Assembly: GCA_037952775.1 (NCBI GenBank)
Contig: JBANAY010000003.1
Location: 10,044,001-10,108,000 of the forward strand
Origin: Clonostachys chloroleuca
Taxonomy: Eukaryota > Ascomycota > Sordariomycetes > Hypocreales > Bionectriaceae
Direction of reading: 5' to 3'
DNA: 64,000 nt
Numbering within the stretch: position 1 is the first letter of the stretch; every line of letters begins with the position of its first letter. The notes beneath the pieces were generated by a model, which worked only from the letters and a program-made list of their open reading frames with translations, ran no database searches and was not told where the DNA came from. Position numbers and translations under genes: made by a program. Below, in pieces: positions 1 through 11,025 of this stretch.

Positions 1-511
1 TCAGGCAAGTTAGCATTGTACGACATAGAGCTTCTTCAGCGGCTTGGATCTGTAAGTATCGTCAGACATACATTAATGAAGGACCACCTCTGCTTGTTCT
101 CGAAGATCAGCATGGCGAATGGGGAGAGCAGGAGGGATCCAGCTGCGACAACGGCGCCCATCTTCCAAGCAAACTCCCTCTCGCGCGATCGAGGGAACAT
201 CCACTGCATGATTCCAATTGTGTAGAAGGACGAGAGGATGTAAACCGTCTTGAAGACGACGTTCCACGCGGGATGGTCCTTCATGGGGTTGAAGAGGTCA
301 AGGTATCGGGTACAGAAGACGACGGCATAGAGTCCTTGGGTGATCAAGCTGACTCCTTCCGATGATCGATTGCGGTGGATGGCTAGGATTAGGATGATCT
401 TGGAGAGCATGTGGGAGATATCTCCCAAGTATCGGAAGACCTACTCCATAGTCAGTTGAGAGTTGTCGTCGAGGCTGAGGCTGAGGTCGTAAGACTCACG
501 TTCCAACCCAT
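1..511 (-). CDS. erd2: ER lumen protein-retaining receptor (ERD2/KDEL-receptor family), 3' end outside window
   Basis: Golgi-to-ER retrieval receptor for soluble ER proteins that carry a C-terminal K/H/RDEL signal; a multi-pass membrane protein of the early secretory pathway. Exon 1 (511-500) encodes only MGWN. An intron (499-441, donor GTGAGT) follows, and exon 2 (440-72) continues VFRYLGDISHMLSKIILILA, then the family's SEGVSLITQGLYAVVFCTRYLDLF block and further hydrophobic segments to FENKQRWSFIN. The next donor, GTATGT, is at 71-66 and a GCTAAC branch site lies near 10-15, so the acceptor and the remaining roughly 80-100 residues lie beyond base 1. The start gives the typical short receptor N-terminus. 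Membership is clear from the FTRYLDLF-type motif; which of several fungal ERD2 paralogues this is cannot be told. Confidence 0.9.
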
Positions 512-2764
512 GTTGGCGGTGGTGCGACAAGGTCGCTCTAGGGGGTCGCAAGATTGGATGAGCTGGTGAGGTTGCGCGAGAGCTCCGGGAGGGGAAGATT
601 GAGGCCTCTCGCGAGATGTGCAAAGGTCGAGGAGGGACGCAGGCGATGGGTTATAGAAGATGGGGAGCTTGGGGCCTGGGGCTTGGCTGTCAGGCTCTGG
701 GGAGGCTCTGGGAGGCGGACAACGTGACGTTAGTTGGCGCCTGGTTTGGGGCGACAGCGCCTCTTCCAATTGGCGACAGGCCCCATCTAGCCCTCCCGCC
801 CGTCTCCGCCCTTTCCACTTTCGGCGCAGCAGCCTGTAGATACCTACGTAATCACTGATGCAGCCCAGGCACATTACCTGCATAACGTACCCAGTCAATC
901 AGTCTGGAGGATCACTGGGATCTCTACTCATATGTACGATGCGATGAGTACGGCAGATCAGTTGTGATCGCATTGATCCAGCTCTCGATGCTTCTTTGCT
1001 TTCCTTCTCTCCCCCTTTCTGCTGGCAGACTGCTGCTACCGTAGCCTAGACACGCACGACGCAGCTCGCATTCAGCTCTCCACCAGACGGCAGAACGAGA
1101 CCATAACCCACCTATCCAGTGCCGGGAGGTGAGACATTGATCACCCATTGCAAGCCACAATTTAGGGACGATCCGCCACCGGATTCCGCCTCCTAAATCT
1201 GCCGTGCGAGGCCAACCTCCTCCTTGCCTCCCCGCCCAGTCTAGATTGGCCGTCGCCACAACCCAATACTCAAGATGGCATTTCCAAGTTTTACATATGC
1301 GGGCGAGTGTGTTGGCCTACCTACAGACTGATTGACTGGATTCTCGCCTGGCTTACCATCGGATTGTCACAAGATCCTAGATCAGCTTATATGACTCGGC
1401 ATCAACTCTCAGGAACTTTCGTGTGGACACTGAGAATCATGCTTTGAAAGTTCCTCCCAGCTCATAACACCATTGGCTCAATATGCAGGTCAAGGCCTTT
1501 GTCGTCGCAGTTGGTCTAGGATCAAACTGTCAACACCATTAAGGGGGGCGGTCTAATGATGTCCCTCGACTCGTAGGAGTCTTAAGAGATAGTGCGGGCT
1601 ACTTCCGCTGCTGACTACAATATGGCTTGTGGCCCATCGTTATATTTCGCTTCATCTTGAAGAGGAATCAACTGCCGGAGCGACAGTGTAGTCAATTGGT
1701 CCTGGAGTTTGAGCAATCCCTCTCAGTCTGAGCCTGGTGTGCGTTACAGAGGTTCCCTGGTGACTCTAGGGGTTGAGAGAACCTTGATCGCACGGCCTTC
1801 CGACTTTCTCGATGGGCGGTCGCAACCACAGTCCAACCTTTTAGCCACTTTACCCATGGCAAAGACAGCCGTTCACAGGCCTGCGGAATGGTCCGTTTTG
1901 AAAGGAGAGATTCACTGGCGGGTTCGGCCCGGTACAATGCGCTCTCATGCCAGCATTGATCCATGGCAATTATGTACATTGCTTTCACAAGAGGCACTAC
2001 TACTTGTTGATCAGCGAAGCTTCATCATACGCGCTCTACTCCTATCTCCCTAGATGTTTAATCACTCGTCCAGGACTACGTTGCTTAGGACCGCTGTCGA
2101 ATTGGCGGCTCAGTCGCCAGAAGTGACCGCCTAGCTGGACTCATTCAGTGCCGATTCAGTGGCATGTGGCCGGAAGAGGAGTGAATATTTTCTACCATCC
2201 TCCGATAGTCCAAATTCGTTGCCTCGGGGGACAGAGTAATCCAGGAGCAGACTGACACCAACGGTGTGCTCAATCTCTTTCGCTGTGCCTTCTCCGAAAC
2301 TCGGACCTTAGTCCGTTCTGCGGTCCAACTGGCGGGACCGTTTCGTGGGCCTCTGCCCGGCACCGCCTTTCCGAGCTAGCTCCGTGTTGAAGAAACGAAT
2401 CGGGTCTCCCAGGAAAGACACAATTACACGCCTTTGCTTGCTCTATAATAGTGGGCATGGCCGTAAATACTTTCATCCCGGGGTTTGTCGCCCAACTTGC
2501 AGCGGCCTTTTCCGCATACCGCCCCTAGTCCTTCGTCTTGGGCCTTCCATGTCCCACCCAGCCAACTACTCTGCTCTCATATCATCCAATGTCGCCTTTC
2601 TCCATTGTTGCCGCTGTTACGTATTGTTCTATATAGCGAATTGCAGATTCCAGAGTCCAATTGCCTTCATTTCTCGTTGTTCTCGCCCCCTTGCTGTAAT
2701 ATATCCAGTTAAGCCTCCCATGTTGAAAAGTGGAGGACTCCCCTGTCCTCGATGAATCATCGCA
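512..2764. other. Gene-free spacer, divergent promoters of ERD2 and the MFS gene
   Basis: No open frame here looks like conserved protein. The right part (about 2440-2720) is pyrimidine-rich with TATA-like strings (TATAATAG near 2442 and TATATAGC near 2630), consistent with the upstream region of the transporter gene. Confidence 0.5.
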
Positions 2765-4220
2765 ATGGCGAGCAATTCTGTGAATCAGGTAGTATCCTCT
2801 CGATTCGAGGATGTTGAGAACGCGAGCCATACGCTGAGCTCATTAGAGCGGAACGACCCAGCCAAAAAGGTCCCCTCTCACACTCGGATCCGGGAGGTTC
2901 ACACCGATAGCGACCAAGATGCAACGACCCCAGATGAGATTCTCCCCGGAGAAGCCATCCCCCTTCCCCAGATGGCGGCCTCCACGCCTGGCTCCAAGTC
3001 GCCATGGGCTGGGTAGCCATCTTCACCACCTGGGGCTACATCAACTCCTTTGGGAGCTTCCAGGTCTACTACACATCCACCCTGCCCGAGTCCGCCTCGG
3101 CCATCTCCTGGATCGGCTCCATCCAGACATGGCTCACCTACTTCATCGGCGCCTTCTCCGGCCGCCTGCTCGACGCCGGCTTCTTCCTCCCGACGTTCAT
3201 CGTCGGCGCCCTCCTCCAGCTCCTCGGCATCTTCCTCATGGCTGTCTCGAAGAGTTACTGGCACCTCATGCTCACCCAAGGAGTCCTGACCGGCCTGGGC
3301 GGCGGCATCTTCTTTACGCCCTCCCTCGCCCTCGTGGCCACCTACTTTAGCAAGAAACGAGGTTTGGCCATGGGCATCGCAACCACCGGCAACTCGGCGG
3401 GGGGTATAATCTACCCCCTCGTCGTCCGCCAGCTGCTCCCCAAGGTGGGCTTCAAATGGACGGCCCTAACGCTCGGCTTCATCAACATGGCTGGCCTCCT
3501 GCTAGTCGTCAGCTTCATGCGTCCCAGACTACCACCCAGGAGATCCGGCCCCATAATCGACTGGACCGCCTTCACGGAACCCATCTACGTAACCTATGTC
3601 TTCGGCGTCTCTTCTTCTTCATCTGGACCGTCTTCTACACCATGTACTACGTACGCGCACCTCCTTTCCCTCTCACCACCAAACCATCACTAACACCCCC
3701 TTCTCGGCAGGTTGCATCCTTTGGAAAGCAGGCAATAGGCCTCTCCCAGGCCGACGCCACCCTCCTCGTGACGATAATCAACGGCGCGGGCTTCCCCACC
3801 CGCGTCCTCGTCCCCATCCTCGCCGATCGCTTCGGCGTCCTCAACGTCGTCACCCTCTCGGCCGCGGGCGTCGCCTGCGTGGCCTTCTCCTGGCTCGCCG
3901 TCCGCGACGTGCCCGGGATTTACGCCTTCACCGTCACGTACGGCCTCGTCAACGGCGGGTACCAGTCCCTCATCAGCACGGGCGTCGCGGCCATCACGAA
4001 GCGGCTCGACATGGTGGGGACGCGGATGGGCATGTGCTTCAGCGTCGCTTCCATTGCCGGGTTGACGGGCCCGCCGATAGGGGGCCTGATACAGCAGGCG
4101 GCGGGGGGTGAGTGGCGCTGGGCGACTGTGTGGGCTGCCGTGGCTGCTCTGTGCTGCTGTGTGATGCATGTTGTGGCGAGGGGGCTGCGTGCGGAGTGGA
4201 AGCTCAAAGTGAGATGTTAG
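2765..4220 (+). CDS. MFS transporter, monocarboxylate-permease type, with two apparent single-base frameshifts
   Basis: Twelve-helix major facilitator of the fungal monocarboxylate-transporter-like group; the substrate cannot be assigned. The N-terminus from ATG 2765 is hydrophilic (MASNSVNQ..., about 69 residues). The family signature DGGLHAWLQVAMGWVAIFTT, then WGYINSFGSFQVYY and ISWIGSIQ, begins at 2971 in a different frame. No GT donor of the needed phase exists upstream: every GT in that reading frame starts a Val codon. One extra C in the C-run at 2959-2963 would join the frames. A second break near 3606-3612 separates TEPIYVTYVFG from LFFFIWTVFYTMYY, again fixed by one extra base. A clean 60-nt intron (3651-3710, GTACGC...CAG, CACTAAC branch) precedes VASFGKQAIG. 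The end, with GLTGPPIGGLI, is intact. It is either a decaying gene or an assembly with two missing bases. Confidence 0.8.
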
Positions 4221-4751
4221 ATTCTCAAGAAGTTATATAGTTGAAGTTGGACGGGTCAAAAAGCTAAAAAAGGTAACTGGGGGCATCCGCTAACTAATGA
4301 GTTGGGAATATGTCAGGGGAAGTAATACCACTCTCGTGAGGAGAGATATGAGATGAACGGGAGGAATTAATCATGGCCAGGATTTATTTAGTGTAGCCGA
4401 TTCGTACGGCACATCATGAATGCATGGGATAGAATATAGAGGTAGAAAAAATGACATTCTTATGGGTATCATGGAATTGCTCTGTAGATATGGTACATTT
4501 TCCCAAGCCCACGTCCGGGTGGTCAACCCTTCGTTACCCCCGACAGTGATGTCCACAAGTCTATCAAAAATCAAATCAAGTATCGTACCAAAGCGCCGTG
4601 ATATATGCATAACTGGTCGTTTCCCGTGAGTAGAGTAAAAGAGAGTAAGGAATCAAAACAATCCAAAATGCGCTTGCAGTCCCGTTCATGCGTGTCACCC
4701 GTTCAAAAGTACACGAAAAGAATATAAGGAAAGGGTACTCCGGGTGTCGCT
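4221..4751. other. Convergent 3' spacer
   Basis: The 3' flanks of the MFS gene (+) and the surface-protein gene (-). AT-rich; no coding signal seen. Confidence 0.5.
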
Positions 4752-5672
4752 CTAGAGGAAGAAGACGCTCGCGAAGACGGTGAAGGCAACGGGCCACAGA
4801 CCCAGGCTGTGAACCAAAAGGCTGGCGGCATCGCTATAGTAGGCTTCACAATCCTTGGAGTTCTTGCAGTCGGTGGTGGTACCGTTGGGGACGGTCCCGT
4901 TGAGGACGATCTTGGTCTTGCCATCAACCTGAGCCACGGTGACCAGAGACTTGTTCAGCTTCTTGTAGTCGCCGTCGCCGATGAGCTCATCCCAGAACTT
5001 GGTGTCCTCAACATCATCGCACATGCATGAAGAGTACTCAGGGCAGGCGCAGATGATCTCGCGCGTCTCGTTCTGGTTGGAGGTCTTGTTGCGGTAGCTG
5101 TGGTGATAGCCGTAAGGGTAGATGAAGATGGGGTACGGTGGCCAGTATCCGGGGTAGTAGGCCAGGGGACTGGCTGTGCGGGAGCTGGTCATCGACTTGC
5201 CGCTGGGACTGCCTCCAGCTGGGTAAGGAGCCTTTGCACCACCGCCATAGTATGTGTTTGAGACAAAGCGAGGCTGAGGACCGGAGCCACCGGGTGAGTA
5301 GCCTCCAGTGTTGCCTCCTTGAGCGCCTGGGTAGTATCTGCAATGTGAGGGTTAGCCGGATCCATCCATGGTCTGCGATGGCAGTTTGAATACATACGCC
5401 TTGTTGGTTCGAGAGGCGCTGCTGCTGCTTCCCTTGCTGCTGGTGCTGCTGCTGCCGCCTTTGCTGCCGCCGCCTCCGCCGCCACCACGACCACCACCTC
5501 CTCCACCCTTGCGCTTCCAGAGCTCGTGCGTCGCGTCTGAGTCCCGATCCTGGATCTCTGAGCTCAGTAGCTCGAGATCATCTTTGTGAAGCCTGGACTC
5601 ATCGATGGCGAGAGCTGCCGTCAGGCCAAAGAGGAAGGCGATGAAGGTGATGAAGGTTAGATGCGACCTCAT
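4752..5672 (-). CDS. Secreted Gly/Ser-rich, probably GPI-anchored surface protein (DUF7732-like)
   Basis: A 286-residue predicted cell-surface protein of unknown function. Exon 1 (5672-5398) gives a good signal peptide (MRSHLTFITFIAFLFGLTAALA), an acidic stretch and a Gly-rich then Ser-rich low-complexity tract. The intron is 5397-5338 (GTATGT...TTGCAG). Exon 2 (5337-4752) gives YYPGAQGGN, Pro/Tyr-rich segments (YYPGYWPPYPIFIYPYGYHH), and a Cys-containing core, CACPEYSSCMCDD, followed by DGDYKKLNKSLVTVAQVDGK and several N-glycosylation sequons. The last 17 residues are hydrophobic (LGLWPVAFTVFASVFFL) after a small-residue region, as in GPI attachment signals. The core resembles the fungal family I recall as DUF7732; that name was not checked. 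Spliced frames join without gaps. Confidence 0.85.
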
Positions 5673-8600
5673 GGCTGTTGTATGTGTGTCTAGGTAACTG
5701 TGTACTGCCAAGTATGTTCTTGGTCGTAGGGTAAGGAACAACCAACTCGATACTGTATGCGCCAATTGTTTGAGAGACGTCGGATGCGGGATGAAGTGTT
5801 TAAAGCAGTCTGGTTGAGATGAGACACCGGAATGTGGGAAGCCCGAGGGGAATAGGCTTAAATACTAGTAGTCGAATATTCCTTGTAAGGTTAATCACAA
5901 ATTGAATGACCTCAGAACAAACATGGCCCATTTGCAAGGCAGTCCGGGTGGCTGTGCTAATGTACCTCTGCAGCACTACGGCAGGCGCAGGGATCGGCTA
6001 ACCAGCCATGGGATAGCCTAATTAGCCTCTGGGCACTGTCAAACCCACCTGCCCTTGAGGGAACCTTAGATTAAATCCGGAGGCTGAGTAGGGCAGACCT
6101 TCTGAGAAAGCCAGGCAGTACAGCACCCCAGCTTTGGCGTCTCTTCAAACTTTTTAGATGAATCCCTTGGATACACAAACAACCACTTTTACCACAGTGT
6201 CTCTTCTCCTTTTGCAGCGAAGTGAGGCCTCCTTTGGTGCTATGTGAAAATTGCTTCTGCAAGGGTCGCGAGGAGCTGAGAACAACCCTGCGTCAGCCCT
6301 CTAATAATAAAGCAACCAGTAATCCTTCTCCACGCTCCTGGTCCATCAGCACCAAACGCAGCTACTGAGAATGCGGGTGGCTCCTTGTCTTCCGGCTTGG
6401 CCCTGGCTCTGCTAAAACATCCATTGAAGACGCTGCAGATACAGGACATGACTTTGGGCCTTTAGCTCAGCGACTGGGGCCAGCATTAGGCCCTGTAAAA
6501 TTTACTGCTGATCACCACCACTGACGATTATTCATGATGTCAGCACACACCGAGCAAGAAACACAGGCAGCGATCAAACCAATTGGAAATAGGGGCCACT
6601 TTTAAGCTTGTGGCGGATATTTCCCAATCTGAAGATGTACAATTTTATTATTTCTGACCCCCCAGTAACGAAATAAGACCTGATCTAATCTGACCAGCCC
6701 TACGCCACTTGTGTTCCAGCTACCTGGTTTGCAGCAAGCGACATGGTCCGGAGGGACAATTGGTACACATCACCACTTCATGCTCTCTGCTCGCTAGTGG
6801 GAAGTTGCAGGCTGACACTTCCCAGTGAACCGGGGGCATCCATCGTCTATGCGAGATGTCTGTAGATGTTTCTCTGCCCGACGTACCCAAAATAGTAATT
6901 AATGTGCGCGCAAATCTTCTTCAGTCTGAGACAAACCAAATCCCAATCTCTCTTATTAATTACCTGTTGTCCATCTACAGATATGAGCCTTACTGAAAGC
7001 CTAGACGGTGTAGCCCAGTTCCCAGAGAAGCCAAGGGCAGCTTATATCTGGGTAGGTATGTACCCCAGCGTTTGAATGGATTTCTGCGATGATACATGGA
7101 ACTGTCTATATAAGCAAAGCATCTCGTTGTCGCAACTACTTTGGCGCTGCGTGTCTCTTGAATGGCACTCCACTGAGATAGCGCCCGACTAATGGCGGCG
7201 AGGCTGAACAGTCAGGAACCCATCTTATTTCCTCATGTAGTCGTTTTGTCAAGATCTCTGTCGCTGGGCAAGCTAAGATGTGGCTGAGAAGGGAGCCGGC
7301 ACACGGAAATAATGGAACTAACTGCTTGGCCTTGCCAACTGAAGCTTTGCGTGGCGTCTCGTTCAGAAAGACCCTTTCTCCAGGCGAATCTTAGCATCAT
7401 GCCAAGCTTGTCCTGTGGCAATTCGTGAACACGTGCGGATCCTTGCTGCTTCGATCAGATCATTGACGCTGATTGACTCTTTGTGGCAATCGGCGTGGCG
7501 GCCGAAGGACTAGGTCGAGTTCGGTCCCGTGTTTTGTTCAGTTATACGAGCATCATATGGATTGAGCGATGAGTAACTATCAGTAGGCAATGCAGATCGA
7601 GTGTCCGTGAGGTGAAGGCGGGTTAAACAGCGAGCGAAGCGTTCTGGCCTTCAGGACCTGTTGGCTTTCCCAAATGCTCTCTTTTCCGCCTTGCTATGCC
7701 TTGTCCTCTCTTTGAATTCACCATGGGCATTCTAAAACAAACAAATAAACGCCCGTTGATTGACCACACGTTGGACTGTGCGCCGTGAATCTCACCTTCG
7801 CGAGTCACGGCCAACATCAGCATGGCTCATCAGTCCATCATGACCCAAAGACTTATCCGCGCCGCGCCAAACAGCCTTGCGGGTCCCAGATCGATTGACG
7901 GGGTTCACTGCCACCTTGACTGCTTTAACTTCATATCACCGTCTCATATGTATGTCAGGGGTCAGTGAGCAGGCCCATGATTCCAGCTAGCGAATCTCCA
8001 CAAGGCGACAGGGGCGAACATCAACCATGCCCGACGCACCTCTCCAAACAATATAGGTGCACAGCCCAGCTCATCAAGTGATGTTTTGATCTGTTTTGCC
8101 CGAAGAGGGGGATCACAGACAAGTTCCGAAGAGCCAATTGGCTAGCTTATACACACATGTAGAAGTATGGGGCTCGGATAACGGCCCATGTAACCATTCT
8201 AGAAGGTGAAGCGGTTCTTTTGCACCTAGGCCTGCCAATGTACAACACCAACTCAGATATTTGAAGGCTGTGCTGAAAGGGTGGGCTCACTCTATGTTGC
8301 AACTGCCCAGCCATGCCTCCCACAGCGGATCACTGCGTCTCATTTGCTTTCCAATAGCTGCCACGGTTGAAATTATCAGGCAGACTTATTCGAGTGGGCG
8401 CTTAGACAATGAGAGTGAGACCCCTTTCTTACATCGCAAGGGCATCGGTCAGCCAAATCACAGGTCTGCGGGTTTGGCCGTTCTGAATGCGAGACACGAG
8501 CTTTCGAACCGAATTACGGAGCGAAGCAACAATGTCCATCCATCATCTGCCAACGCAGTGTACTCCCCTCTCTGTGCGAAGGAGGATTCGTTGTTCCCCG

Positions 8601-9563
8601 TCTCATGTCCGGGAGAGTTTGTCTTCTCGGAATATTGATACCGATGGCAACCCCGCTGGCCGTTTCTGCCTTGCCAGTCAGTCAGTCCATTTCCGCCGGA
8701 GCTGCATAGAAATCTAGTCATGTGCCATACCCGGCCCGGGTTGCTCAACTATTATCCGTCGGTCCTCTCTGCCGCGAGATATCCACAGAGTAGGTAGGCT
8801 ATCCGAGAACGTGTTCCCAATCATGTAGTTTTAAATACCAGTAGACGAAATGCCCATCTCGCTTAACATATGGTGCAAGTCATCGCGCCTCTGGAAGAGA
8901 GTCAAGATGGTAATCACGCGGTCTTTCGGTTTTAGGTCATTCCTGGTCCAGTTAATGTCTCTCCCAACATATAAAATTGTCGAAGCCGATATTGTGATTT
9001 TGCCAAGTCAATCTCCCTTGGAGAGGGCTTACCCCATCTAAAGATGAAAATTCCGACTTACCTAAAGGTATTGAATACCTGGTCTGGGTTTTGGAATTTG
9101 TCCAGGGTCAACTGGTCGTGAATTTGCATGGAGATGGTCCTGACAGGCTTAGTTATGCTTCATTCCTCATCCGCATTTTCGACTATATGCTAGGCCCTGC
9201 TTCGGGCTACATCCTGCCAATCCATAAAAACCATTTCCTTGCAAATTCTGTCAAGTCAAATTAAGAAAAAGAGTGACCGGCTTGGCAGGCTTGGCATATG
9301 TGACTTGCAGCCTGAAATGCAGCAGTTCAAGCCACTCTCACAACTGTGTATGGGGAAAACACACTGCCAACGGTCGCCAACGACCACCGAACGGCTGAAC
9401 CCCGCTCCACTCCAAGCACTGCTACGCGGCATCGACGAGAGCCTCACTCACACCACACCACTCCCAGCTTATTATCGATGTTATCGATATTCGGGGCGAT
9501 CTAGACTTCATGCACAAGCATACCCACCGATAACCTGAAATATCCCACAGGGTAGTAGTCGCC
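5673..9563. other. 3.9-kb spacer without a recognisable gene
   Basis: Only short, compositionally random open frames on both strands (longest 125 codons at 8261-8638) with no motif I recognise. It separates two divergently transcribed genes. TATTTAAG lies about 190 nt upstream of the surface-protein start. Confidence 0.5.
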
Positions 9564-10775
9564 ATGGACAAGTCGCTTCTGGACCGGCTCGCTGCTCTGC
9601 GCGGCTCAAGCCCAAGTACCAAGAAAGAAGCCCCGGTCAAGTCAGTGCACACTACATATATTACGATTGACGCCCGAATGTGTTCTTCCTTTTTGCACTT
9701 TTTGCGCTTACTACCATCTTGATGAGAGAATGAGATACTGACCCGGCCACAGGGTAGAGGTAGACGTAATCGAAAGAAAGAGCGCCACTCCATCCCGGGA
9801 AGATGCATTAGCCTCCCGTCTCAAGGCCCTGCGCGACCAGACATCGCCATCGTCATCCCCCTCACCATCCTCACAGCCGCACGCGCGGCGGGACATCTCA
9901 ACCCCGTCAAAACCAGCCAGGCACAGGCCAGGTGTGCCGGAGAAGAAGGGCTCCCTTCAGGCCGACGATGACGTAGAGGCAGCCTTTGCGACAGACGACC
10001 GCACCTTGGAAGAGCTGCTCGGTGATGTCGGCCCTGACGATGAACCTGTTGAGCCGCCGCTGGAGCCGGACGACGCCAAGGTCAAAGCGCTGCTTGAGGA
10101 ACTCTCACACTCTCTATCCCGCAAGATGAATCTTCGGAGTCTAAAAAGAAATACGCCGCGCAGGGAGACTCGGACGATGATTCAGACGGGGAGAAGATGA
10201 CAAACGAGGCGGACGATGTCATCGCCCGCTTCCGCGACGAAATAGAAGTAGAAGCAGCGCAAGGAACCAAAGATGATGACGAGGATCAAAAGGATACCAG
10301 CCAAGAGCGGCGGGATTCCTCAGACGAGGGCGACAGCCGCCAGATTTCGGGAGCCGCCGCAGAGCTCGAGCTGCCCTCCGTGCCTCAAGACCTCGCCGCC
10401 CCGGATAAAGTCCCCAGCTCCGCCCCTTCATCGAATACCCTCGACGACATTACCGCTCGTCTATCCGCACTACGCGCATCTTCGGCGTCTCCCTCTCTCG
10501 ATCTCCCCTCCGTACCGACCTCCAAGCCAGCCAAGGAGCCCAACCGCCTGAAATCCACCACCAAATACACAGATGACGACATGAGCTCATGGTGCACAGT
10601 GTGTCTGGAAGACGCTACGTTGAAATGCCTTGGTTGTGAAGACGACCCGTATTGTGTGCGGTGTTGGCGTGAGATGCACCTTGGTCCAACGGCGGCGTTT
10701 GATGATAGAGATCACAAAGCCGTTTACTTTACGAGAGAGGGTAAGAAGGAGAAGCGCGTAGCATTAGGAGCGTGA
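9564..10775 (+). CDS. ANCHR/ZFYVE19-like B-box zinc finger protein, one apparent frameshift
   Basis: Fungal relative of the abscission/NoCut checkpoint regulator ANCHR (ZFYVE19); its role in fungi is not established here. Exon 1 (9564-9640) encodes MDKSLLDRLAALRGSSPS. The intron is 9641-9752 (GTCAGT...CACAG). Exon 2 continues VEVDVIERKSATPSREDALA, RLKALRDQ and acidic motifs such as LEELLGDVGPDDE and KVKALLEELSH. Near 10100-10115 the coding signal moves to another frame (SIPQDESSESKKKYAAQGD, then NEADDVIARFRDE), which continues to the stop. One added base would join them, and I see no intron donor to explain the switch. The C-terminus carries the zinc-binding region WCTVCLEDATLKCLGCEDD-YCVRCWREMH with a final DDRDHKAVYF. 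AATAAA lies at 10873-10878, about 100 nt after the stop. Confidence 0.8.
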
Positions 10776-11025
10776 CAAATCTCTTTAATCAAGAATTCAG
10801 ATAGAATCAATACTGTTGCCAATTTTTACATAAAGCTCGTGCCTCAAAACCAAACGGCAGGACGAAAGAAAAAATAAACCAAATGGAGAATAACGAGTTA
10901 CCAAAACCTCCCACATTCCATGATGATGCACGCAAATCCCAAAAAAACAGAGCCCTCAAACAAAAAATCAATCTCAAGTTCCCTTGCCTGACAATTCAGC
11001 GGCGAATTCACAACGGTCACAGACC

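Noticed and set aside
50..71. 22-nt intron ending CAG at the 3' end of the ERD2 exon
   Set aside because: Too short for a fungal intron; a branch site at 10-15 shows that the intron continues past the window edge.
452..898. 148-codon minus-strand frame overlapping the ERD2 start
   Set aside because: It holds only the true exon 1 (MGWN) near its end; the rest is non-conserved 5' sequence.
2919..3350. 143-codon plus-strand frame inside the MFS gene
   Set aside because: Arg/Pro/His-rich shadow of the GC-rich transporter frame.
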